The notes under the pieces: model-generated
What the model was told of the DNA's origin: nothing
The model's database searches: none
Seen by the model: the letters and a program-made list of their open reading frames with translations, nothing else
Assembly (NCBI GenBank): GCA_034509425.1
Contig: JAVTVJ010000076.1
Location: 6,448,001-6,512,000 of the forward strand
From: Eopsaltria australis
Taxonomy: Eukaryota; Chordata; Aves; Passeriformes; Petroicidae
Reading direction: 5' to 3'
DNA: 64,000 bases
Shown: in pieces, positions 1-13,100 of the stretch
Layout: each line of letters starts with the position of its first letter
Position numbering within the stretch: position 1 is the stretch's first letter
Translations under genes and position numbers: made by a program

Positions 1-3000
1 CATTCTTTTGCTGACACTCAGAGAGATTACTTCATTTGAGTGCCTGCAGGAAAACAGGGGCAACAACATTTATGAGCTCATTGAGACTTTTGAGCAGCCA
101 TCTTTCCCTGGATGATAGACTTGTACTGCCAGTCAACAAAGCTGGTGATTTTTTTGTAGTAACATAGAAGATCAGTTGTCTCTGCTTGAAAGAAGATTTC
201 TGCCCTGAGCTAAGTGAATGTCCTAGTTCGTGTGGATTCAATGAAAAGAGGGACATAACTTTACAATGTACTTGCTCAGTAAGAGCAACTCTGAATAATG
301 CCACAGATTCTAAAAAGGTGATTTGTGTGGTGATTACCTTCCTTCTGGAAGCAGCAGCATGCATTGAGGACTCTCAGTGACATTAAGACTTTGGGATATA
401 CTGTGATAAATGACATCTTGTAAAACTGAGTGAGGTCTCTGTTCTATCTGCTCTTTTCATTTTTTTTGTCCATCATTTGCCTCTTCTTGATTGGAGACAG
501 TTGCCCTTAAATCTATTTTAATTCAGCTTTGAATCTTGGTATCTTTTAGAAAAGATGTGCTTACTGCACAGCTACTCCTTTCTGTGACTGGGTTTATAAT
601 TTTATAATCAATTAAAGTGATGATGCTCCTAAGAAAGTAATAAATACAATCTAGTAGCACCGCTTGGTCCAATGATGGTGATTCAACTGCAATTTCAAAC
701 TTAGAGTCTTTGAGTAACTCCTATTTCAGCCTTTAGGAAGCTGTCCAAGTCAGCTGGAATTTTCTGTAGAATAATATTTTTTTATCTTTTCAGGTTAAAT
801 TAACTTTGTACAGAACTTGTAAATGAGTGTTGCAGGAAACATCTGACCTTGGAACTTCATTTTATTCTTTGCTACATTGAACAGCTTTAATCTTATTATG
901 ATATCGTGTAATACTCTCAAGGTATTAGGAAAGGCCTCATATAGAGGCAGATATCTCCAAATGGTATCTTGCTGCATGACTTTATCAAGTTATCTAATAA
1001 TCTCCTTAATTCACTATTTCTGAATTAGGTTAAACATACCTCCTTCGGGTTCAAAATATATAAGCTGTGTCTGATTGCTGACACAGTGAAAGAAAGATTG
1101 GCATCATATATCAATAATCCGGTATATTAAATGGAAACTCCACCTGTGGTATTTTTAACATTTATATTCCTTTACTTTGACATTTTTTCCACCAAACCCT
1201 GCATATGTGGAAGAATGATAGGAGTGAGCCCATGCTCCCTCATTTCCTTTCACATTCACAGAGATGCTGTTCATCATGGGCAGTTATTAGATTTATTCCT
1301 TATCCAAAGGAAATAAATGTGCATTCCTGTTAACAAGAGTTAATTTTTACATTCCAGTGTACTTGCAATATAGAAACTTTTTCATTCAATTATCTTAAGG
1401 CCGTGTAATTCCTTTTGGCATCAGTTGCAATTTTGTAGAAGGGTTTAGGATTCAGTGTAGTAACTTGGTGAAAGAGTGAATAATAAAAGTGTTTCTTCCC
1501 TTTAAACTTAAAATATACTGCTGTGAACAAATTCAAGTGTAGATCTTTCTAATAAATGTAGAACAATCATTTACTTAGCTATGCAAGATGCTGTATTTGC
1601 ATAAAACGCAGTGCTTCATCTTATAAAGATTATTTTGTTTTCATTTATACTAACAGTAGGAAACACTTTTTGTTTAGCATCTAATTTGTTAATGCACTTA
1701 ATATAATCTTCATGTACAGCACAGTAGGAAATGTACAGTAAGGATGAAATAATTCTGGGTAGCATTCTTGCCTGTTTTCCATGTGCTTTATCAAAATGAT
1801 ACAGAATTTGTTTACCCAGTTCTTTACATCTTAGTTATTTATCAGATATGCATACAGAATTCTCTGCTAATAGAAGAAAAAAAATCTGTTCATGTCTGTA
1901 TTGTCTAAAGATGTTGATTCTCTTTTTGGACTGATGTATTCTATAGCTGCCTGTAAAAATACAAAAGGAGTGGGCATTGAGTAAATTCTGGGCAGTGCAA
2001 AATCCAGGTAGAGATTCTCTTGCTTGATAGTGATTACCTGTAATGAAAATTAAAAAAACCAGTCATTTTGTGGATTTTTATTTGGAGGCATTTGAAAGAT
2101 TTGTCAATCCTTGTTTCATTTAGGATAGTGGAATGGTTCTTATTGTTGGAGATGATTTGAAATTAGGTGATGCTTTGTGTGTGTGTGGGTTGTTTGTGTG
2201 TTGATTTAGGACATTAGGCCAATTTGTATGTTTATATGTTAGGTTTTATCCTGCCTGAAAGAAGGTTAGCCCTCTTAATTTTGTGCCTAGCATTGAGTGA
2301 GTGAGTATTTATGGCTTCACCACAACAGAGGGTAAAGAAATCACAGAATCACAAAATGACTGAGGCTGGAAGGGACCCATGGAAGTCGTCTGGTCCAGCT
2401 CCCTTGCTCAGGCAGGGCCAGTTGCCCAGGCAGCTTTTGAGCATCCCCAAGGATGGAGTCAGATATGTTATGCTTTTGAAACAGAATATATGATTTGGCT
2501 TTCATTCATAACTTATCCTTACCATGCATTTTCCTAGGATTTAGTAGATGTCAGAATCTTAATTGTCAGTTTTTCTAGCATCAAAATAGATACTATAGAT
2601 ACAGCCTCTAAGATGCAGAAAATTGTTGTTGGTTTTCTAGGCTTAACTGGACTGGTGGTGTTTTTAAGTCTTGACCAAGTCCATTCATGGTCACATTCAT
2701 CTCTGCATTTGTCATTAGTATATCTAAAAAAAGAAAAGAAGATAACAGGTTTATGTGGTTGATAGTCTGTATTTTTTTTGTCGCGTACAGTTAGAATGAA
2801 ATTTTGTGCTATAAAGTTTGGATTGCTTTGTGAAATTCAGTGAAAATACTGCTCATAATCCATGGATTACCTTGTTGATTGGCAAGCACTTGTGGTTTTT
2901 TTTTTCTGTTCAGTTTCTTTTTACAAAGCTTTTGCACTAAAACATTATACAGTGTGGTCTATCAGAATAATTAGAATGTAATTATTTTGATAATGGTAAT

Positions 3001-3418
3001 GAAGAAACCTGTCATTTACTGAGCTTTATTTTAATCTGCCAGTTAATATTGCAATATTTTAAAGAGTTGTCTACTTACATATGCAATTTATCACTGGACA
3101 TTAATTTCTTATACTAATTTCTCGATTTTCAAGATGTGTAAAACTTCTTTAGTTGTCAATTAATTATTAATTATTAATACTTGTAATACATGTATTAATG
3201 TTTGAAATACTGCATCAGCCTGTTTCATAGGTGTCTAGGATATCTCAGGTTTGATTTTGCAATGGTGATGGTGATTTTAAAATGAGGTTAATGTCCAAAA
3301 AATATACTAGTAAGGAAACTTTAAGCAGAAAAAGTACTTAATGCAGAAACGCATGATGCCTTGCTCTAGTGAAGTTCTAGTGGAGTAATTCTGATTTGTT
3401 TTTTTTCTTGAATTCTAG
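1..3418 (+). other. ARHGAP42: 3' end of an ARHGAP42 intron (upstream of the first exon in the window)
   Basis: AT-rich intronic DNA with stop codons in all frames and no recognisable coding homology. It contains one CR1 scrap (2339-2462) and a short TG-rich stretch near 2178-2200. It ends in a good polypyrimidine tract and AG at 3417-3418. The sequence encoding the initiator Met and the N-terminal amphipathic part of the BAR domain is not in it, so the promoter lies farther upstream. Open frames such as those at 32-364 (minus) and 186-380 (plus) show no similarity I recognise and overlap each other on opposite strands, as chance frames do. Confidence 0.8.
2339..2462 (-). mobile_element. CR1 LINE 3'-end fragment (antisense)
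   Basis: Starts with tcacagaatcacaaaatgac and continues with ctggaagggaccc, then a diverged version of the usual CR1 3'-end text (ggtccagctcccttgctc, then cagg, then cccaaggatgg). In this orientation it is the reverse complement of the CR1 3' UTR, so the element points to the minus strand. It is heavily truncated at its 5' side and diverged, with no coding content. No clear target-site duplication is seen. Confidence 0.75.
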
Positions 3419-3514
3419 ATTTATCCATGGCGGTACAAAAATTTTCACAGTCCTTACAAGATTTTCAGTTTGAGTGTATTGGAGATGCTGAAACTGATGA
3501 TGAAATTAATATTG
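3419..3514 (+). CDS. ARHGAP42: ARHGAP42 (GRAF3) coding exon, BAR domain part 1 (probably exon 2)
   Basis: A 96-bp internal coding exon. The acceptor is a T-rich tract ending in ttctAG at 3417-3418, and the donor GTAAGT starts at 3515. The first two bases complete a codon split by the previous intron (AT, fitting Asn). The frame then reads [15 protein letters not shown], then [16 protein letters not shown], and leaves one base (G) for the next exon. Known family: the peptide matches GRAF3/ARHGAP42 in the N-terminal BAR domain (roughly residues 52-83). It fits ARHGAP42 better than the paralogues ARHGAP26 and ARHGAP10, which differ around the [10 protein letters not shown] and DDEI segments. ARHGAP42 is a RhoA-directed GTPase-activating protein; its BAR domain binds curved membrane and dimerises. 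The frame is intact and codon phase agrees with the next exon at 20806. The exon number is inferred from the paralogue gene structure. Nothing about its regulation can be read from the exon. Confidence 0.94.
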
Positions 3515-4842
3515 GTAAGTACTCTCTTTGCTGGCAGTAACATTTTTATAGTTTCTTATAGCATGTTATCACAAATACAGTGGGGCAGTTCACAGTTATT
3601 TTTTAATGGTTCATGTCACAAAAATAGAAAAAATTCAATAAATAGAAACCATGCAAGACTTTAAAAATATATGTCAAAAAACTATTCACAGCATAGCTTG
3701 ATTTATTGTTGTGGAAAGTATTCAACAGTACTTTTATCAGCTGAGTCAGCTGTGAATCCTGTAAATTCTGCTGCTACTTTCATTTTTCAGTCAGTTTTCA
3801 GTGGGTTACTAAAAGGTACACAGGTTTTTCTATGATGTAACTTAGGTCTGCAAAAACCATCTAAGTGCCTAGTAAGACACAGGAAGTATTTAACAGTCTG
3901 AAAAGGGGAACATGCTCATTGCAACTTGTGCATTTCTAAGTATATGGTTGTCTGAACTTTTGCCATAGAAATTTACTCTCTGCTTATTGTTCTGTTTCTG
4001 TACATGCCCAGAAATTCTGCATTTGCAGAACTGAACAGCTCAACCTGTCTTGAATGTAAACCTCTTTAATGTCATCAAAATATTCTTCCCTCAGCAGACT
4101 AATCCTGGAGATGTTTCCAGGGTTCAGAAATTCAGCCACTCTTTACTGCAAGGCATTGCTGCAGTTGTAGTGATGCTTTTACACAGTAGCACAGCAACTG
4201 GAGTGCTTTAACCCCCATTGGTAAGAAATCTGGATTGTAATCCATCTTCAGAATGGCTAAATTCAGTATCATGAGTCTTACATACCACATGGCCCCCATG
4301 TGTCTCCTAAAACATCTGAGAGGAAGTAAGATGGTTCTTAAAGAGTAGTGGCTTCTAAAAATAAATAATTTGGCAGTACAAGAGGGAACGTCGGACTTGT
4401 TGGTATTTTTTAAAGAAGTTCTATGTAATGCAGAGCGGGAACTCAGATTTAGTCTTTTCCAAGTGTATCTATTATTATGATCTATTTTCAAGTCTCCCCT
4501 CCCTTCAATTTTTGCTCTTCCTGACTGAGTCATTGGACAGAAGGTCTGAGCTGCTTGTTTTCACTTGCAAGGTTTGCCTCATCCTCACCCTACAACATTG
4601 TGGTAGTCAGAAAACTCTCATAAAAGATGACTGGTATTTGGTCGCTGTCTTCCACTAACTTGTGAGAGGGGGAATTTAATTTTACTGACAACTAAAAGTA
4701 GGGAAGTGAAATCACTGAGCTGCTGCTACTTGGGTATAAAACCTCATGCATTCTTCAGGTGTGTCCAGCTTGGAAGAGAAGTGGTGTGTATGTACGCTTT
4801 GGCATGCAACATATTATTTCTTGGCTGTTAAAATTCTATTTT

Positions 4843-4864
4843 ATATGTATATATATATATATGT
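4843..4864. repeat. TA/TG-type microsatellite
   Basis: A short alternating purine-pyrimidine run, tatgtatatatatatatatg, in intron DNA. It is long enough to be polymorphic and has no evident function. Confidence 0.7.
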
Positions 4865-5818
4865 AAATCTGCAGTATCTCAGTTATATGTCTTAGATTTG
4901 GTCAATAACTTTTTTAAAGACATACAGTTTTGCATTTAAAATCAGATGACTAAGAACAAAGACAACATTCATTTTACTTGTAACCTAGATGTAGCAAAGA
5001 AAAGACATTTTATTGTTTGGACATTAAACAGGCATTTAAAACTATTTAGGAAAAAAACACAGTTCATGAAGCTTGACAGCTGATTTATTTCACTTGAAGC
5101 TTCAAAGAAGGGATTTCTAGCTTCTAAAGGACCAATTGCCTGATGGATTGTCATGTACGTCAAAGAAGCTTGTAAGAGTAAAAGGTAAACTGACAGGAAT
5201 CAAATTCAAGTCTAACAGAGCTTGAATGATACTGTGTGCTTTTATAGGGTAAAGCTCAAGTTTTGATCTCCCTAGAGCAGTGACCTAGAATTTATCCATA
5301 TCTTTAACGTGCCCCAACAAGATAGATGTTTGCTTATCATCAAAGACAGCTTTGTATAGATGAATCCTGCTCTGTGCCTCCTTCTGCCTTCATCTCCTTT
5401 TTCTAAGAATGTCTACTACTGTGCAGGCCAGTGAGAAGTTCTGCTTCTGTCTGCAGTGATACTCTGACTTGATAAGATTTGTAAAAACCTAGGATATGCA
5501 TAGGGGCTTATTGTAAGGAGTACATTTCTATTTGAAGCTTAGCATTGAAAATCTACCCCAATGCACCTTAGCGTTGGGAATTCACCTCTGAACAAGACAT
5601 CTTCTGTCAGAATGTATTTTTTTTTAAAAAAGAGTTTCAGATTCTTTCAACATGAAATATAAGTGATTTAAGTGATTTTTTTTTCTTACTAGTAAAAAGT
5701 ATTTGGAATTGAGTTGATAGCTCCATTAACATTGTTGAGGCAATACTGCAGTTGAGAGTCTCTCTTCAGTAACTAAGAACAATTTTTTTTTTGCTTCTTT
5801 TTTTTCCAGTCTGGCATC

Positions 5819-5881
5819 TAATAAGAGCATTTTTATTTGTATTTCCTATAACCTGTTTAATAAGAGCATTTTTAATTGCTC
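5819..5881. repeat. 17-bp direct repeat with a small hairpin
   Basis: taataagagcattttta occurs at 5819-5835 and again, identical, at 5858-5874. The second copy continues into an inverted partner (agagca ... tgctct), giving a 6-bp stem. This is probably a local slippage or duplication product. Confidence 0.55.
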
Positions 5882-8800
5882 TTTTAATATAACTTACCTA
5901 CTCCAGTAATCCCCTTACATAAAATACATAAGTAATTTTAATAAAGCTTTGTGACACACTCCACATAAACAGAATTATGGTGGTGTTCCTTATACTTATT
6001 TTAATCCATCTCGTATTTAATCCAGTGATTTATTTGGTGGTTTGGTTTGATTTTTTTTTCATTCCTATCTTTGATTTCTAATTTTGATAATTTCTTATCT
6101 TTTATTTACAAGCGTTTAATTCTTCCATCAAAGGGGTGTTCTTCTTTGACGAAAAAAATCTTATCTGTTTCTGTGGCTGGATAATGTATTTTAGGTAGTT
6201 TTTTCATGTTGCTGCAAGTTAGCCAGATTTATCTTCATACACACTTTCAGATATGCCATGCCTAGTTTAGAGTAATTTTATGCATGAGTTGTAAGCAATT
6301 TCTCTGACTTTCTTGGATAAGCAGACTGTCTTGTTCCTCAAATCATCTACAGCTTTTATGTTTTTGGTTGGTTTTTTAACTGTGAATATCAAAGGATTTA
6401 AGCTATAAAAACCTTTTCAGTTTTTAAGCTTTTTGCCAGCAAAATTTGGTTTGGAAAACAGTGGTCCCCAGCTTCACTAGTTTTTCTCATTAAAAAATAA
6501 AACAAACTAGCAACAATTGCTGGTTTTGTCTCTTCCTCTGGTTTGGAATGCTCGTGGAAGCATGTGATCTGCAGCATTGCAGCATTGGGTTGTACTGTTT
6601 GATGGAAGGTCATGGTTATTAGCTCCAGTTGCATGTGATTCAGCCAAGATATAATTGATTTTTATGCAACTGAAAAGTTCTGCAGAAGACAGCATTTCCA
6701 ATGCAAAAATAACAAGATAAATGACAGCTAATTAATAATACTAAAAAGCCATAGTAATGAAGGTTTGATGTAACTTGCTCTTATTCTGAGAAGAGTGTGT
6801 TGCTTTTCTAATCTAACAACTGTGTTTTCCTCAGAAATACCAACACCTGATAACACTTTGCCATTTGCTTTTTAGACATACCACCCTGCTCTCAGGGCCC
6901 CCTGGTAAATACTTTGCACAAAAATTAAATACCTAGGATTCACAATGAATGTAAAGGGGGTCAGTCATTTGTTTTGCCCATTGGTAGTTTTGTGTAAAAC
7001 AGATGCATGATTTTTACATGTTTCAAACCTTATGGGTAACACAGAACTTTACACAGATGGAACAGCTCCAAAAACTGTGTTTTTAATGATCATCCATCTT
7101 TTTTCTCAGTATGCACTGCAGAAATAAATTTTGCAAAGGAGAATGTTTGCCCAGCTCCTCCTAGTCTTATCCAACTTGTGTCACCTGGATCTCTCCCTAG
7201 GAATTACCCTGTTTTGATCCTCTTTTATTCTGTTTGTGTTATCTGGTTTAGGGCTGCTAGAGATGAAAATAATAAACATTATTAACTCAGTAGGATTCTG
7301 TCTTAATGCCTGCAACAAGTTTGTGTCTGTTTTGTCTTATAGCTAATTATATATCAGTGAGATCTAATATCTGCAGTGTAAGACCATGCTCTTCAGAATT
7401 AAAAACAATTAAGACAAATACATGCATTCTGATATTCTGGCATTTTATTTTAGTATCTGTGTTTTATTAGCATGTGCTGCTTAGGAAAGTGCACTGAAAA
7501 ACATACGTGTTTCACTCTGTGACTGCTGGCTTTGAAGTTTGGGGTTTTTTTCCCTGAAGACAATTATATTATGACAGATGTTTCAGGTAGCATCAGATGC
7601 TTGATTTAAGAATGTAATAGGATTATGATGATTTTTGAAATCATTATAATTGAGCCACAAAGAATAGGTCAAAAGTTCTAAAATGTGGTATCTTTTCTTG
7701 TGGGCACTGAATTCTCTTGCAGCTAGCAATTGGGGCTCATGATCTTTGCTGATTCACACCTCAGGTCGTTCATGGGATTATTAAATTACTAGCAACTAAC
7801 CAGCCACAGAGCTGTGAGCTCGTAACTGGCAGTTATGTTGTTTACAGCAGTTAGTTTCAAGTTGAACTTTGAAAAATCAGCTCGAATGTACTTGAGAGAA
7901 AGAACTCAAAACCAAACAGATGCAGAATGCTAATAGTAGTTGTTTGTTAGAGTCCACTGCTTTCTTGTTTCAGTTGAGCAATGATGCCAGAAGCTCAGTC
8001 TTCTTTTTTTCTCATACTGGACATCCACATACACAATGATTTTCAGTTAGCATTTGCTCTACCCTCTTAGAGAGCTTGTCAGAGGAGAAGCATCCTGTAA
8101 TTCAAAGCAGCAAATAGATCTGTACTGGGAAATTTGTAAGTACTGTTGTCAGCAAAAAAGGACAAAAATCATGTTTCCTTTCCCCCCATCTCTTGTAACA
8201 GTGTAAAAGTTTAATTGACTTGAGGTAACAAATTCCATTTTTAATGGTACATGCTGTGGATACAATGCTCTATTCAAATAAATAAATTTAAAACAACAAA
8301 AAAATCATATAGGACCTTTATGCATGCCTACAGTGTGTAGAGACAAATCTTGACAATTGGTCTGTGGACTTGGCAGTCTCCAGGTTAGGGCACTTTCTTT
8401 TACAGGTTCATCAGGAACCTGAGAAGGTAAATATCAGGTTACTCACGATTTCAAGCCACTGTTGCTTGTGGTGTGTAGTGTCTTCTTGAATTTGCTTGGC
8501 TCTTCCTGAATTATTTATTAAATTCTGTAAAGCCACCTACAGTCTGAATCACTTGCAATCTTACAGGTCATCTCCTTAATTACTTGAGGTTAAGCTTTCA
8601 TGTTCAAGAAAGTTCTTTTTGGGGTTAATATTAAACCTGCTTTGCACTGAATTCCCATTTGTAACCAGGCTTCCGAGTGGAATTACCAAATTCCAAATAA
8701 GTTTGAAACTACTTCCAGCATCTCAGATCTACTACTGCATTATTCAAAGCAAAGAAGGAACAGGATTTCGCACAACCACCTTGAGGGCAGAGTTTTGGGG

Positions 8801-10169
8801 GTGGATTTTTTTAGTGTAGGCATCATCCCAACAACTTTTCTAGTGCTTGAGTTTGTTGACCTTCTGGAACACATTAGAGACAAATGTATTTACAAAAGGT
8901 GGTTTTATTTTAGATGGGTGGGGAAGGGTTGAGTCCTGAATTAGACTAGAAAGCTATTTACAATGGAGAGTGAGTTTGCATAGAAAGCTTGTATACTGTT
9001 TTTCCACAGTAATAACCCACTTAGATTTGCCAGCTCTTTTTCCTCCAGCTGAAAGAATGAATTTTAAGATTTTATTTTTTAGATTACTTTCAAGGCAACT
9101 CTGATTAAGGTACTTGTAAGATCACAGGACAGGGTACTTTGGTACTTGCAATGGATTATTTTTATCTACAGGAGTTCTATAGTAACAATTTATAGGAGGA
9201 ACTCAGCAGAAAATTACTAAAGCATTTGTTTCAAATCTGTAGATTCTGTTCCTTATTATTTATTTTATCCCTGTTGCATATTTGACAATTGGAACAAATG
9301 CCACCTGTTTCCGGAACTCTATTGTTCCTTGACCTCAAGAAATGAGTGATTTTATGCTACTGCTGGGATTCTATCAAGGCTTCAAAACAACATCTGCCCC
9401 AGAAAGTGAAGGTTGGCATTCTGTTGGTCAAGCCCAGAGGTGTTGTCCTTGCTTCGGAAGGTCAAATGAGGCTGACAAATCAGGAAACAAAATAATGGTG
9501 CAGTAGGTTTTTATCTGTTCAGGAGGAAAAGGTAAAATAAGATCAACACCACAGTCCTTATTGTTTCTTTTTCTCTTCGACACTTAGCAGAAGGTTGTTG
9601 GAATTTCCATGCTCCATCCTCTGTTGACCTTAAGATGAGTATTCTGATTAAAAACTTAGATTGGGTTGGCTGATGCAATTACTGCCATTTCTGTCTGTCC
9701 TACCTTTCTTCTGTGTCAGAAGTAGCTGACAGTAGGAGTTCTCCTGAGGCACTGCAGTTTGCATCCTGGTGCAGTTCATCTTAGTTCATTTTGCTGTATT
9801 GAACTGCAGTCTGTGGTGTCTCAGATACTGCTTGCCTCGGAGCTCCTACTGTGCACAGAAAGAGGTAGAGGCAGGCAGTGGACACCAGCAATTTGTCACC
9901 CTGGTGCATTCTGCTAAGGACTTAAGATGAGTCAACATTTGATCTGAACAGCTGAGTAGGACAAGTCCATGACACTCACAGATCAAGATGAAGTAGCTTT
10001 TGTGTCTCTCACTGATATTTCAATCTTCTGGATTCTTGAAGGTGTATTCTATTTTATTGTTCTCATTCCATTCTTTCAGCATACATCTTTTCCCTTCCTT
10101 TGTCACTTAAATTCATTATTTCTAGATCTGGACATCCCAGTGGAAGTATGAATGCCTGTGGGGAGACAG

Positions 10170-10190
10170 TCAGACTAGACTCTAGTCTGA
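10170..10190. repeat. 21-bp near-perfect palindrome
   Basis: Ten-base arms TCAGACTAGA and TCTAGTCTGA flank a single C. A further related ggactagagt follows at 10191-10200. The symmetry is exact over the arms. No recognised transposon end or factor consensus accounts for it. Confidence 0.7.
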
Positions 10191-13100
10191 GGACTAGAGT
10201 GTTGCTTTATGAGTTGTTTTGAAAATAATGAGTATGTACTGTTGATGCATATAGTACACTTCTAGTAAAGTGGCATAACATTTTAGAGTTGTCAGGCTTG
10301 CATACCTCTTGAGAAATAGGAACTCATTTTCAAAAACAGTAGTTTGATCAACTCAGCTTTGAGATACCCATATTCAGGTTTGTGCAAGTGAAGGATTTGT
10401 ACTTTCTGAAATCAAAATGCTTTGTAGAGATTAGAGTTTTAAGCACAGGAACATTTTGATCCCTTTGTAGGCCTAAATTCAATGAAACAATTATGGCAAA
10501 GCTAACAAATGTTGAAGTATTTGGTGATATTTTTTCTAAACTCTTTCACTATTCAAGCAATAAATGCACAAAACTTTAAAAATCAGAAAAAAAGTATTAA
10601 TGATTCTCAGATGCATTCTGAATATATTGTTTTGATTTTACTTCCTCTATTTTAGCACCCATAAAGAGCCACACACAAATAAGGTTTGTACAGCTGGGAA
10701 GATTAAAATATCAGGGTTTTTTTCCTTCCATTAAAGTATGGATGTGCCTCTGAAGAATTGGGGATTGGAATCCTGAAATGTAGTCATAATTACTTCTAAT
10801 TTCTTTGTTTATGGAATGCTATGATTGAATTGAATATTACTTTCGCAGCTTAATGTGTTATACATTGCTCAGTGGTTGTTTCCTACGTTGTTTTGTTATT
10901 CAGCTGTACAAAAAACCTTGAGCTTGAAGTAGCAATTCTTATCTTAGAATAAAAGATTTCTATTCATAATTTATATCACAATTCTTTCTAGTGGGATGAG
11001 GGGGAGGGAGAGCAAGAGAGGGTTGCAATCTGATTAAAACAGAATCCAACTTTGAACTTAACTATTTCTGAATATTCCGTGGTTTTTAGAGCTGTTCTTC
11101 CTCTCACATGTGATAGGGTATCAGTCAACTCTGGCAAAGTCAAAGAATAATGGTCAATTTAGCTGAGGTAAAGATTAATTGAATTAAGTGAACTTCTATG
11201 GTATAGCAAGTCATGCTGTTAGTTTTCAATAGGGGTCAATTCAAGCTCTGTTGTCTCAAAGTAGGTCTCCAGCAGCACTTTAAGATCACTTCTTACCTGT
11301 TAGACAGAATTTGATGTATTGAATATTGTTCCCTACACTTGCTGAGCTCTGCAGCTGTGGAGCTCAGCCCCATTGCTGTGCCTGTGGTTCCATCAGGTGA
11401 AAACAGAGGCTGATTTCTCTTTGACAGGGACAGTAATGTAAAACCCCGTTTTGTAGTGTGGCATAGAGGTGCAGTATTTCTTAATGATCACTTATCTAAA
11501 CCCTTACCTCTTTATTCTATGAGAATGTGGCAGAAATGGTGTATTTGCTGTGATTTGTCGCGAAAGCTTCCACCCCTTCACAGAAATGTAGAAGAAAGGA
11601 GACACAAAAAGTGTTACTAATTTGTAGACAGCTTTTGATATAGTGCTCTGTGCAAGCACATGACTGCTTGAGAGATCCTTCTCATGTTCCTAAGAAAATG
11701 AAAGAAATTATTTAGATTATTTAAAATGTTTTCACTGCCACTCCAAGATGCCATGTTTCAGGAGAAGTGCTATGGAGTAGTAGAGTCTAGACTGGACTTT
11801 TTCTACACATCTCTTCTGTGTGGAAGAATTTGTGCTGCACAAGATAGGTAAATTTTCCAAATTGGATGATATATTTTTAAAATCTGTACTGGTTTTATAA
11901 ATAGGGTAGAACACTAACACAGGGTAGGTATGTTGCAGCTGTATTTTTAATAAAGTATTAAAAGTGTAGTGGTGGTAGTGGAATTATTCTTTGGTGTGGG
12001 TTTGCTTTTGTTTTGTTCTTACAAACATACTGTGGGATAGAAAGTCATTATGAACTTTGAATATCTTTCTGGACTCTCTGAAGTGTTTTGCTTTCGCTTG
12101 ATCTATTTAGAATTTTCTACTTGTATTTGCTTTGTGAGGTTCTGCATGAGTAGGGCATGGCAATTTGCTGATATTAAGTCAAGTAATTGGATTTATTTAA
12201 AATGTGTAACATTGCATGTCTTCAGGGTATCTCTCCAAGTACTGTGTTTGTCAAGTGATCTGGGAATTCTAGATAACCTGACTTTGTTGCAGATCTTCCT
12301 AGTTTGTATATAAACATGTAACTTTCTGTGTAGACTTCTGTTGAAAAGTAGTGGAGTGGAAACTGTAGATGTATTGGCTCAAAGAATTGTTTTAACTTTT
12401 GTACAAGGTTTGTATTTGTATGTTTAAATATTTGTGACATGATAGCTACTTTTTATAGCAAAGAATTCTCAAATATGATACTGTTTGTAACTGGATTTAG
12501 ATGGTTACCCTAACAGAGGTTTGTTTCTGTAATGGGGAAAAGATTTTTACTTCTAATAGCAGCCCTGCAGTTTATGCTTTACATATGTTTAGGATAAAAT
12601 TTCAGAAAATACCTTGCTATATTTGCTCATTAACTTTCGCAAAGTGAAAATACCTTTGAGTTAAAATTGCCTCATATGGTATGTACATGTTAAACTGTCC
12701 TGCCAAACACATCTTGCAGAACTTTGAGCTTCAGTTAAGCTCAGATCTTGAATTGGTGCCTTTTATGGTTCTCATATTGGCCTGCAGTGTGAGGCACACG
12801 TGCGTGCTGCTCACAGGAGGCAGGAGGTTCCATTCTTACTGTGGAATCGCTGGCCTCTTCTGCTGGTTTGTCTCACCTTTACAGTGTGACAAAACCCAAA
12901 TGCTTGTGCCTGGTGTATGGCCTGCAATTGAAGGGCTTTGAAACTTCATGGGGAGCACTGCCTGGAAACATACAGGGATCAAATGCTATAAACCAGGGGA
13001 GGTCAAGGGGGGAGGCTGTTGCTGAATAGTTTCATTGTTGCTTTTGTTTTCATGGAGAGCTTGGAGCACTTACTACCATCTTTCTGTCCTAATACTGTGA

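Noticed and set aside
32..364. 110-codon minus-strand frame near the window start
   Set aside because: No similarity to a known family, no splice or promoter context, and overlapped by a plus-strand frame. Chance is sufficient.
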